From NCBI RefSeq assembly GCF_000003815.2, contig NC_049983.1, forward strand, positions 9,343,470 through 9,407,469: DNA of 64,000 nt. Direction: 5' to 3'. Every line of letters begins with the position of its first letter. Position 1 is the first letter of the stretch. The notes below the pieces were generated by a model, which worked only from the letters and a program-made list of their open reading frames with translations, had not been told where the DNA came from and searched no databases. The position numbers were made by a program, and so were the translations under genes. Source of the stretch: Branchiostoma floridae (taxonomy: Eukaryota; Chordata; Leptocardii; Amphioxiformes; Branchiostomatidae). Below, piece after piece: positions 14,501 to 24,300 of this stretch.

Positions 14501-15740
14501 CTGCTATGCTATGGGTACACTCTCACTGCACTTGCGTCAAGCTTGCGTCACTGCGGGGTTCGTTCACTGCGTCATTGTTTTGTTATTTTCTCCTATTTTT
14601 TTTTAAAATTTAGATATTGTGTAATAAGTAAAAGTATGACTTACAAGACGACAAAATACTCAAAACGCAAGAAAACTCGTTATTTACCTCTGACATTCCT
14701 TGAGTGTCTTTCGAACCCCGCAGTGACGCAAGCTCGACGCAAGTGTAGAGGGAGTGCACCTTATATAGTCAGATCTAAATATATGCAGTTTTATACGTAA
14801 CAACAGTCAAATACCAGAGTTGAATATATCATTGAAATTGACACTTAATTAGGTTTCTGATATTGCAAAATACGATGCATTAAAGTGTGAGATATGCCTT
14901 ATTATTTGCTATGTATCAAATCGCACAAATGTCTTGAATTTCGTTTTCAAGGTATGTTACCATTCTACGAGAACCTTTAGAACGGCTCCAGTCTGCCTTC
15001 AAGTACTTTCATCTACAAAGTTTTTTTCACGGACTTGTAAAAAATACTCCGCGTGAAATGGACCCTGTTGTAACGTACCTTACCAGACCAGAGTACTGGG
15101 ATCCACGATACCGGCCACCCGAAAGGGCAGATAACAAGGAACGTTTTTGCGTCAGGAACTGTATGGCTCGGGACTTGGGTCTTAAGGAGAATGATTATTG
15201 ATTATGACAACAAGACTGCTGTAAAAGACTTCGTTAAAGTCACAGAGAACGATTTCTCAACGGTGCTGATCTTAGAACATTTGGAGGAGTCTTTAGTCTT
15301 ACTCAAACGGCGGATGTGTTGGACGTTTCTTGATATTCTCCACACGCACAAGAGAAGGCAAAATTACACCGGGAAGACACTTATCACTGCCGATGTTAAA
15401 GACAAGTTTTACAAACACAACAACGCCGATGCAATGTTGTACACTCGTTTCAATACCTTGCTCCAAAAAGAGATCAAGAAAGAGGGTGCTGATTTTCTGC
15501 AAGAGGTGGAATATTTCAAGCGCGTTAACGAAGACGTCAAGCGCTATTGCGACTCTACGAAAACGGGAAGGCGGGGAGAGATGGTCGTTGAAAGAAGCAG
15601 ATGGAATGACGCTTTCTCTATTGGAAGCACATTTTGTGGACGTTATGAACAAGGCAGAAGAGCTTGGCATTACAAACTACTACCAGCGTATCATAAAAAA
15701 GTCAATATACATATGCACACAGGTGAGGAGTTTGGCTTAA
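11519..15740 (+). CDS. galactose-3-O-sulfotransferase-like protein, with two apparent frameshifts
   Basis: Predicted Golgi type II membrane enzyme moving sulfate from PAPS to galactose on glycolipids or glycoproteins (Gal3ST family). Exons: 11519-11599, 12003-12101, 12805-12899, 13705-13872, 14373-14480, 14952-15740; phases agree. Exon 1 has a short hydrophobic anchor (LTAVLCLVCFSGVAW). Residues 104-114 (FLKVHKCGSTT) form the 5'-phosphosulfate loop, and 187-198 (TILREPLERLQS) the 3'-phosphate-binding segment; NIFAHHAIYNRTRFRQLM is typical of the family. In the last exon the frame meets TGA at 15199-15201, while homologous sequence (DFSTVLILEHLEESLVLLKR) continues from 15191 in the next frame; a second shift of the same sense lies between about 15550 and 15590. 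The end is taken as TAA 15738-15740, but a GTGAGG donor at 15723 could lead to another exon. It may be a pseudogene, an allele, or an assembly error. Confidence 0.75.
12660..12716. repeat. two-copy short tandem repeat
   Basis: Two near-identical units of about 28 bases containing TGTTATATGTATAGATAATT, in intron 2 of the sulfotransferase gene. Confidence 0.6.
13113..13670. mobile_element. foldback element with long inverted repeats, interrupted by a second foldback
   Basis: The left arm begins TAATCCTGGACAAACAC, followed by CCGGAAAACCTTAATTATTT; the right arm is its imperfect inverse, ending AGTGTTTGTCCAGAATTA. Arms exceed 100 bases. The centre (about 13270-13345) has several copies of CCAGAATTCTG. 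The right arm is split by another foldback at 13474-13645. It lies in an intron of the sulfotransferase gene, ending about 35 bases before an exon. There is no coding content, so it is a non-autonomous DNA element. Confidence 0.75.
13473..13645. mobile_element. TAGCCTGG-type foldback element, nested copy with 9-bp target duplication
   Basis: Starts TAGCCTGGGTACCATCCGG and ends with the inverse, ACCCAGGCTA; the inner arms AGTAGTTCGCTCC and GGAGCGAACTACT also pair. GGATTAGAG flanks it on both sides as a direct repeat, fitting a 9-bp target site duplication. It is inserted in the right arm of the foldback spanning 13113-13670. Confidence 0.78.
14110..14250. mobile_element. small foldback element related to that at 42970-43155
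   Basis: Shares TTCGCGGTAG and TAGTCACATACTGTAATG with the copy in the C2 gene. It starts near TTACTGTTACG. Boundaries are approximate; it lies in an intron of the sulfotransferase gene. Confidence 0.5.
14514..14760. mobile_element. palindromic element family A, copy 1
   Basis: About 50-base inverted ends: the left contains CTTGCGTCACTGCGGGGTTCG and the right CGAACCCCGCAGTGACGCAAG. The AT-rich centre matches copies at 15770, 37112 and 55941. It begins 33 bases after the donor of sulfotransferase exon 5. Confidence 0.8.
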
Positions 15741-15769
15741 CCGGCAAGTGATGCATTTAGCCTTCCTAC

Positions 15770-16011
15770 GGTGGTGTCTCACTGCACTTGGGGCACCGGT
15801 GCGGCACTGTTGGGTTCGTTCACTGCGGCACTGCTGTGTTATTTTCGCCGATTTGATATAATTTAGATATTGCGTAAAATCATGACTTAGAAGACAACAA
15901 AATACATAACAAAAACGTAAGAAAATCCGTTCTTTATCTCTGAAATTCGTTGAATAATCTTTCGAACCCCACGGTGCCGCAACAGTACCCCAAGTCCAGT
16001 GAAATACCACC
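15770..16011. mobile_element. palindromic element family A, copy 2
   Basis: Begins GGTGGTGTCTCACTGCACTT and ends with the inverse AGTGAAATACCACC. It shares the centre of the family (ATAATTTAGATATTGCGTAA; TCTTTATCTCTGAAATTCGT). It starts about 30 bases after the sulfotransferase stop, so it could lie in the 3' UTR. Confidence 0.82.
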
Positions 16012-16111
16012 TTTACCGAACAAAGCCTTACACTCTGGTCTTACACAGTATGTAGTTATTGTAAAATTCTGGGAGGCCAAAACGCTCACTGTGTACAAGT
16101 AGGCAAATATA

Positions 16112-16262
16112 TCCACGACATGCTAGATATGTTGACTTCTTCATACCTGTAGATATCAATACATGTATATATATATATGTTTAGTAGTTGTTATACATGT
16201 AGACCTTACGAAAGTCGCTGTACTTTTGTCGTGTCAAGAAAGATTTATTTATTTATTGTAAA
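16112..16262 (+). mobile_element. LINE 3'-tail fragment
   Basis: Contains TAGACCTTACGAAAGTCGCT and a terminal AAAGATTTATTTATTTATTG. The inverse complement of 34682-34840 matches over most of this length. It is read as a 5'-truncated copy of a LINE whose coding remnant is at 36487-36845. Confidence 0.65.
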
Positions 16263-16720
16263 AAAAAAAACTGGTGTGTTACGTCATGAGACTGTTAACT
16301 GGTTATGCATGTGAAACAAACAGCTGAGTCTTCCTCTTAAATGTTAGTAGTACGGATCTGGACGGGGAGTGTGCCAGGTGGAGCACCCGTGCATCCTGTT
16401 TCCCTTAAGCTTCTTATGTACACAGCACCTTCCTACCGGCGCTGGCAAGGGGGCTCGCGCGATCAATACAGCCACTCGAGAAAGCAACCAATGGATTTTC
16501 TTAAGGAAGTTTAGTTAAGACTTAACCCTATTCAAACCAGGCTTTTTTGGTCATTCTGGGATCTGAAGGCTAGAATGCCACGTAACTGGTCATATCACTC
16601 GCTGTGATTCTGACAATGGTTACAGGTATCTGAACGTAGCGATGCTCCAGCACACAGATCCCGTATAAGCGTGAAAGCAATAGGTAATTTTTTTCCGTTT
16701 ATACTATCCGATAGCCATTA

Positions 16721-17113
16721 GGCCCTAGGAAAAATGTTGTGTTTCCGGTTTCCCTACCTACCCTAGAAAAACCTGCCGACCCTAGAGTTTTTTGAGTGGG
16801 CAGTATAGTCACATAGCTTCCCGTTAGAATTTATTCAGGCTACTTCCTATTGAAGTAAAAACACTACTTTTCCTATCAAATGAAGGCTAAATGCATCTAT
16901 TATGCACAAAATCAAAGTTTGACATTGAAAGATAGGTGTCCTCATGCATTTCAGTTTACTTTGTACAACTGTATTGTAATATGTCTCACTTGAGTTTTGG
17001 CCAGCCTAGAAAAATTACAAGAAAAAAAGGTAAAATTAAAAAAAAAGATAAGCCCTACCTACCGACCCTATTTATTTCAAAAATGAAACAGGAAACAATA
17101 TTTTTCCTATGCC
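16721..17113. mobile_element. non-autonomous element family D, uninterrupted copy
   Basis: Inverted ends GGCCCTAGGAAAAATGTTGT and ATATTTTTCCTATGCC. The interior (for example GTCAAACTTT inverted and ATATGTCTCACTTGAG) matches the inverted copy at 62005-62799. It supplies the pre-insertion sequence for that interrupted copy. Confidence 0.72.
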
Positions 17114-17297
17114 TTATTACTAGCATATGCATGGTATATACGTATTTAGCAACGCAAGGGTAACTAAAACCCCTTAAACATGCGACGTACATCTTGCCCT
17201 TCTTGATTTTGAGGCACCAGTTTGTGGACGTTTCTTTTACAAAGCCCTCCTCTATTTCGTATCCTACAGGTTGAAGACGTTGAAATCTTAACACGTT

Positions 17298-19847
17298 ATG
17301 AGGATCTTAAGGCGCACTCGAGGCTCTTTTTGCCTGGTCTTGGCTGTCGGGTTCCTTCTATCGTCCTTCTACATCCTTGTGGTGAGGAATCCCCGAGCCG
17401 GCACGGATAGAAAAGATGATGAGTTGGACACGAATCACATTGCCGGCGGAATGGACCAAGCTGTGAGGATGACTGTACGAAAAGACACCTCTCCCGGTCC
17501 CAGCAAAGCGCCTTACCTCACAACAAATGAGATTGGCAAAGCTTCAGCAGGAACTGAGGAACGTGCCAAAGAAAATAGTTTAAACGTACGTTTACAAAAC
17601 ACCGTGTCAACAACATCCACAGAGGCAATCGATCGCCACACAGAAGTACTCAAGATCGAAGAGATCGCAATGCACACGGAGCTCGAGGTCATCCAAGAGG
17701 GAAAACCTGTTCAAACACCAACACTGATTTCACGTAACGTCAACAAGGATCCTCTTAACGAAGCAGCCACTACCGAGGCCCAGGTCAGCAGCAAAGAATT
17801 TCATGAAATACCTGCAAATAACCAAAAGGTTTTCGAAGTTCATTCTGAAGTTGTGAACGGGAGATCTCTCTCTAGTTGGTCAACAGCGATGAGGCGTAAT
17901 AGTTCACAGAAAAGTGGAGGCCACAGCGATGACGTAACTCAAAGTTACAGCCGAGAGCAGCCGTTATGCAAATATCCGGACTTACAGATGGAGAGCTCAG
18001 AATTCAACCACCTTTTTGAAACAATAACAAACTTGAACTGCGGGCATGCCTCTATCAACTACTTGACATATCTAGACGGGAACTCGCGGACGGATATATT
18101 TCCTTGGGATGTAGTCAAACTAAACTCCAGCGCCATCTTACCGACACAGAAATTACTCAACTGCACGTACAGTAAGATTACGAGATTTGATGATTTCCAT
18201 AGCCTCTATACTACTTTGCATACAAAAGTATTTGTATCCAACGACGAAACTTTACAATTTCCGTTCAAAGACGAATTTAGTAAGGTCACCTGTTTCTTGG
18301 AAGAGGCTGTCTTTAACCAAACACAACAAGCATCTTCTAAAGTTATCAGAGAACACAATAACATGTTTGTACAGGTAGTAAGGAACGAATCTCTGGTCAA
18401 AGACAAAAAGGCGGAAATAGAGAAGGAAGGCCGAATGAAGACGGCCCTTGGACATGGTATGAACGTGCTCATGGTCGGAGTAGACTCGACCTCACGGATG
18501 AACTTCATGCGAAAACTGCCCAAAACTTTCAAGTACTTCACAGAGACTCTGGAGGGTCACGTTCTGAAGGGTTATCACGTGATTGGTGACGGCACCACGG
18601 CTCAGTTCATCGGCATGTTGTCAGGGTTTCACGAGGAAGAGCTGCCCAACGCGAAAAGGGGAATGGAAAATTCAACAACCTGCGACGCATTTCCGTTAGT
18701 ATGGAATAAGTTCAGAACGATGGGTTACACGACCATGAACGCGGAAGACGAAGCGGGCACTGGGACGTTCCAATTTCGTCTACAAGGCTTTGAAAATCGA
18801 CCAACTGATTACTACATGAGGCCTTTCTGGGTGGCCCAAGAAGGCCTCCCAGAGTTTGAAGAGTGGTTCTGTTTCGGAGCAACCCCTAAGCATCACTACA
18901 CCCTGAAGTATGCCCGCGATTTTGTGGAAGCATATCATGACGTACCCAAGTTTGCCATTGCGTTTCACACTGAACTCAGTCACGACAGTATAAACATGGT
19001 GCAAGTTGCCGACGAAGACATTCTGACACTCATAAAATCCTGGAAGGACAAAGGCTACCTCAACAACACCATTTTTATTCTTTTTGCCGACCATGGAGCC
19101 CGCTACGGTGGTCTTAGGAAGCTACTTCAAGGTCGACTGGAGGAGAGGCTACCGTTCTTTGGAATCGCTGTTCCTCCTTGGATGAAGAAGAGTCATCCTG
19201 AAATCGTTCGGAACCTCAAGAAAAACGAAGAACGTCTGACGACAGCGTTCGACTTCCACAAGACGCTGCAGCACGTGCTGGACTATCCCGGCGACCCCTC
19301 GGGTTTCCAGGGACACGGCCTCAGCCTCTTCCAGGAGATCCCGCTGAACCGAACATGCGAGGACGCCTCCATTGCCGATCACTGGTGTACCTGTCTGCAG
19401 TCCGTAACAGTCAACATACAGAACGTACTAGTTCAAGAAGCAGCAGGTTTCGCAGTCTCCCACATGAATCGTTTAACAGCAATGCACCGAAGCCTTTGTG
19501 CTGAGTTGTTCCTGAAGAATATAACTCACGCAGAACTTATCAAACCCAACAGCAAACTGCTACAATTTGGTGGCAGTGACCCACGGTCTCGAAATGCCCT
19601 GTTTGATAATGGTCGAAATCTTGATGTCCCTTTCCTGGATTTTCGAATTACGCTGGAAACTGGACCGAATGGTGGAGCATATGAGGTGTCAGTAAGGAAA
19701 TGGCTGTCTAGTGAGAAAACTGAGATAACCGCAGACATCAGCCGCATCAACGTGTACGGGAACCATCCCAGCTGCATCCAGGACAAATTTCCTCGTCTGA
19801 GGAAATACTGCTTCTGCAGAGAGTTCATGAATCCTGTGTCTCCGTAG
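17298..19847 (+). CDS. DUF229 family membrane protein (alkaline phosphatase/sulfatase-like fold)
   Basis: 849 residues in one coding exon. An acceptor-like CCTACAG ends near 17270, so an untranslated exon probably precedes the ATG. Residues about 10-29 (SFCLVLAVGFLLSSFYILVV) form a signal anchor, giving a type II protein with a lumenal or extracellular C-terminal part. Residues 40-230 are polar and low-complexity, like a stalk. The conserved domain runs from about 230 to 840. VGVDSTSR (393-400), HTELSHD (557-563) and FADHGARYG (596-604) carry Asp, Thr and His residues at positions used for metal or nucleophile in this superfamily. Sulfatases have a Cys or Ser in CxPxR, which is absent here, so the reaction is unknown. 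Many NxS/T sites suit the secretory pathway. The downstream gene is convergent. Confidence 0.88.
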   Translation: MRILRRTRGSFCLVLAVGFLLSSFYILVVRNPRAGTDRKDDELDTNHIAGGMDQAVRMTVRKDTSPGPSKAPYLTTNEIGKASAGTEERAKENSLNVRLQNTVSTTSTEAIDRHTEVLKIEEIAMHTELEVIQEGKPVQTPTLISRNVNKDPLNEAATTEAQVSSKEFHEIPANNQKVFEVHSEVVNGRSLSSWSTAMRRNSSQKSGGHSDDVTQSYSREQPLCKYPDLQMESSEFNHLFETITNLNCGHASINYLTYLDGNSRTDIFPWDVVKLNSSAILPTQKLLNCTYSKITRFDDFHSLYTTLHTKVFVSNDETLQFPFKDEFSKVTCFLEEAVFNQTQQASSKVIREHNNMFVQVVRNESLVKDKKAEIEKEGRMKTALGHGMNVLMVGVDSTSRMNFMRKLPKTFKYFTETLEGHVLKGYHVIGDGTTAQFIGMLSGFHEEELPNAKRGMENSTTCDAFPLVWNKFRTMGYTTMNAEDEAGTGTFQFRLQGFENRPTDYYMRPFWVAQEGLPEFEEWFCFGATPKHHYTLKYARDFVEAYHDVPKFAIAFHTELSHDSINMVQVADEDILTLIKSWKDKGYLNNTIFILFADHGARYGGLRKLLQGRLEERLPFFGIAVPPWMKKSHPEIVRNLKKNEERLTTAFDFHKTLQHVLDYPGDPSGFQGHGLSLFQEIPLNRTCEDASIADHWCTCLQSVTVNIQNVLVQEAAGFAVSHMNRLTAMHRSLCAELFLKNITHAELIKPNSKLLQFGGSDPRSRNALFDNGRNLDVPFLDFRITLETGPNGGAYEVSVRKWLSSEKTEITADISRINVYGNHPSCIQDKFPRLRKYCFCREFMNPVSP

Positions 19848-21373
19848 TAAATTAGAGAATAAGCTAAAGCTAAGCTAAAGTTGTCCATACATCATTGTGA
19901 TGTTCGGGCCCGGCGCCCATCCCCGTTTCATAGCCCTGGGGCCACACATAAGTCACTACACCTGTGGGCTAGTTCGATGATAATGTAGTGTGTTTACCTT
20001 GCATATTCTTTCTCTTTAAAGAGTCTTTGGTATGACCCGGATTCAGCATTCAGTCTTCCTTGGTGGTCCAAGTATCCAAGTATTGCACGCTGCGTAACTT
20101 CAGAAATCGAGGGGTGAATATATATAGTGAACATTAATTTCATGACGTCTTTTAGGACTTTCATTTGATAGCTACCTATTTATCTATTCTACCTGTTTGT
20201 CTCTCTATATGTTGTTTGTCTTACAAGGGCGATCCGATACGTGAAGAAATATGCATTCAAAATCTTACAAAATGTTACAGAAGAAATAGCATTATCTCTG
20301 TGTTGCTGCTTGTTGCTACTTTATGATATTTACAGATGCTGCAAAATAGCTAGTAGTGCTTTTGTCAACTTACTACACTGGGTCATGAAATGCTTGAACA
20401 TTACAATGAAACATGGTCTAGGATTAGAAAACAACTGCACTGTAACAGAGATATGTTGATAGCGGTTACGATAGAAGTTCATTTTCAGATATATTGATGA
20501 TACAATTGAATTTATGTACACGAACAAAGAAAACACCCAATGAATCTTTATTGTGATCATTTGCTTTCATTTTCAACCATGTACACCAAGAAGATTGACA
20601 ACCGTAAACAATAATAACTGACATATCTAACTGCATGCATATATGCACAAAGCATCAATATAATTAATCATTACGGGTATGTTATTGACATTGTCCATTG
20701 TTCCATGTAGCTAACCCAATAATCGATAGATAGTAATGATGACATATTGGCATATACGTCTTCTTATACATTTTCCAACTATCACGTTTTCTGTCCTAAA
20801 ATACTATTCAGGGCTAAATAAATGTGATAAATAATCAAGTCTTAGACACGACATATACAGGAATTACAGAATTTCCTCGAACTCGCTAACAATACAAATT
20901 AGACACTCATTTGCATGATCAATGTACATCTAATCGCGTACATCTCTCTGTCCAATATACCTGCCTTTTATTGTGTACATTTTTCCTAAGCTACCTGCCT
21001 GCCATAATCCATGAAAACCCGTCGTTCATTTCCTTACCTACCTACAGTACCTGCCTACCTAGTCCGCTTCTATAAGTCCCCTATTTCCTTAGTTATCCTG
21101 TTTCAAACATTTTGAAAAAGACGCCTCTGGTGTTCCAAAACAAGCTGCTAAAGGCCCAACTCCATAGCACATTTATCTGACATTAAGATTTATCTGCCAC
21201 CAAAAAAGGGAGATAGAGCTTCTTGAGTAAACAATATGCTTCCATTTTCACAGAGGTAACCGGATATTCCTAGAATGAAAGAAAGCTTTCTTATCATATG
21301 TGAATGCATATATAAGACAAAACACATTCATGAATGTTTTGTTTAAGTGATTGTATGTAATCAGTGTCTACCA
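19848..21373. other. convergent 3' intergenic stretch
   Basis: Between the DUF229 stop and the stop of the minus-strand polyketide synthase. It holds an AATAAA on plus (20817-20822) and its inverse on minus (20967-20972), which could end the two convergent genes. The rest is AT-rich with no supported frame. Confidence 0.45.
20967..20972 (-). terminator. possible polyadenylation signal of the polyketide synthase gene
   Basis: AATAAA on the minus strand, about 400 bases beyond the TGA at 21374-21376. Position is reasonable, but the hexamer alone is weak evidence. Confidence 0.35.
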
Positions 21374-24300
21374 TCATTGCAATGTCGCTTGGAGATGCTG
21401 CAGCCCGTCCGTCCATGGCTCTAACTTCTTCGCATCGGTAGTCTTAAAGTAGTACGTTCTCTTGGCGGTGGCAACGACCAAGGTGGAGTCCGCTGTGGTG
21501 GAAAATGCGTACCATTAGTAAGGTTTGTCTAACAAGATACCCCCCCCCCCCCCAAAAAAAAAAACATAGCTTCAATCAACAGCGATCTGGAATAAGGATA
21601 TATAGATTTCAAGGTACTGTCACATATGTAGATGACGCGTGAACACATCCTCACCCATGCGCACCAGGCACACAGATAGTTGTATCATACCTTAAGCTAA
21701 AGGCACAACTCGCCGTACGTGCAACTGCGTGCTGTATACGTGCCAAAACGCGGGCAATCTTTTGGGATCTGTAAGAGGTAATTACCGAATTCGTATGAAA
21801 TCCTTTGGGAGCACGCCGACACGCCGTAGCACTTATAGTGCATGCAGAGCTTTCTCTACGTTCGGGATACGGATTCACCTCCCATACGAGACCGGATGGG
21901 CGACGCGCTGGTTCCCTCGCGGGTTAGGAAACCGTACGTACGCAGCACGTGTAAGTACGGCCTGCATATGGTAACGTGGCAATCGCACAGAGTTTGTACG
22001 TTGTAAGCACGTATAACTCACCACTTGCGCAACTAATGATGCACGCAACCGCTCACAGCATGCAGACCACATACTTATAACCTTAAGCAACCGTACGAGT
22101 GACGTGCGTTGACTTACTCCCTCCCTGCTCTTGCCAGTCGTTCCCCACGTATAAACGTGGCGGACGTGGCCTCCCAAGAAAACGTACGGACAAAAAACAC
22201 GTACTGCGGGTTGTGCCCTTAAGCTAGGGGCACAACCCGCCGTACGTGCAAATACGTGCTGTCTACGTGCCAAAACGTGTATCCGTAAGTGGTAAGTACC
22301 GTCTCCGTACGAGCACGTAGGGAATTCGACGAATTTGGGAGCACGCAGACACGCCGTAGAAAATTAAGTGCATGCAGAACTTTCTCTGCGTTCGGGCTGC
22401 GGATTCGCCTCCGTACGTGCCAGTACGGGCGACGTACCAGCCCTGTACAGCCAATGAGCGCACAACGCACTGGCTCAGTGAGTTTTCTCACAGTCAATTG
22501 TTGTACGGACGGCGCACGTAGGACGTGCGTGCTGCGCACGTGGTGATTGCGTGTTCCGTGCTTACTCCGCGCTTCACTTGTTCACCTGTGAATGCCGACG
22601 CAATACAAACGTGGCAACCGCACAGAGACCGTACGTTGTAAGCACGTGCAACTCCCCTACCACTTGCGCAACGAACGATGAACGCAACCGCTCTAAGCCA
22701 GGCGTGGCGTGCAGACCACGTACTTACACTTTGCGCAACCGCGCGTGTGACGTGCGTTGACGTACTCCCGCCCTGCTCTTGCCAGTCGTTCCCCACGTTT
22801 TCAGGAATACGTGGCGGACGTGGCCTCCATAAAAAACGTACGGACAAATTGCACGTACCGGCGGGTTGTGCCCCAGGCTTTAGCTTTAGCTGCGGCCTGG
22901 TGTGCGAATATTGCGTGTGCGAAGGATGACCAAATCATCCCTTACCTGTGTGGATCCCGGTGATATCCCGAACAGGCAGCGATCCCGTCTGCAGCTGCCG
23001 GGAGGGTCCCCAGGAAATGGCGGCACGTGTCGGGTTGGAGGGATCAAGCTGTAGGCGCACCACCCGCCTGTGTTCGTCATTCCTCGCTGTTTTCTTTATG
23101 AATGACGTCCCTGAGGAATTGAATGAATATAGCAATGGTTTTAAAGTAGGGACCATATCCCAACTGTAACAGTAAAAGACAATAAAAATGCATACGTATG
23201 TATTCAGGACAGTACGTATTGACGCGTATGCACAGTAATACAAAGTATTGCAATTTCTAAAGTGTTTCAAGACTAACATGTTTTTGTAAGATGGACTTAC
23301 GATATGATACTGCATTTTATTTTATAATACTGAAAATTGTCCATGATTGACTATACCTCTTTTCATTTCGTGTATGTACCGCTCGTAGTCTCTGTGAATG
23401 GCGGACTCCAGTCTGTCAATCCGCGCCTCATCGTTCACAACCGTCCCGTTGGTAAGTTCTGACTGTCCCAGTAGCTGGATAGTCCCGTCCTCTCTCCACC
23501 ACGCCTGAAGCCCTGTCCCGACCACATCTTCACCAGTCCTCGGCCCTCCATCCTGACCCGTCACTACTTTATCTGTGTTCAGCAGACCCGGTGCAGAGAT
23601 GAACAGTTCACCTACTTGGTTGGATCCAAGGCACCTCCCTTGCCCGTCCAATATGTGCGCTGTTGTCTTGTGAACAAGACCTAGACTTGGAATACTGTCA
23701 CCGTTTGGCTGATTCACTTGCCGGTATTGTGTGTACAACACAGCCGAGTATGCATGTGGGCTACTAAGCATCAGGGTCAGTTGGGTGTCAGGTAGAACCA
23801 TTTGTAGGCGCGAGGCTAGGCTGTCGTCAACCCCTGGTACTGGTTGAAAAAGATGAGCCAGGTGAAGCTCGTGACCAGACTGAGACTGCAACTTCTGCAA
23901 GATACCTTCCCACACTTCACTGCGTATTGCCCCTACACTGGTGACTCGGTGCTCCTCCAGTGCGACCAGTAGCTTCTCTGGGTCATTCACTGTCGACTCG
24001 GGAAGGATGAGCAGTGGAGAACCAACAAGAAGGGGCAGGAACATTTCGTACAAAGCTTCTACGGACATGATTGGCGATATGAGGCACCCAACGTCATTTG
24101 CTCGGACAGGTAGAGCGTCCCACATCCATGTCAGACGGTTGAGCAAGCCGACATGGTTGCCTGACACAATGCCTTGCTTGTTGGAGTGGGTGTCTGTCAT
24201 AACAAACGCTTTCCGCGCTGGCATCAGTGGCAGGTTCGTGGATTCGTTCTCGTCTCTACCGGTTTGTTCCAAAGGTACAGTGACAATGTGACCGCTGAAG

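Noticed and set aside
15191-15751. 186-codon frame as an independent gene
   Set aside because: Its first two thirds continue the sulfotransferase and its tail is out of frame with the homologous sequence, so it is part of the frameshifted last exon.
21702-22874. Frames in the CGTACG-rich region as genes
   Set aside because: Frames are open because stop codons are rare in this composition; the sequence is two inverted-repeat elements within an intron.
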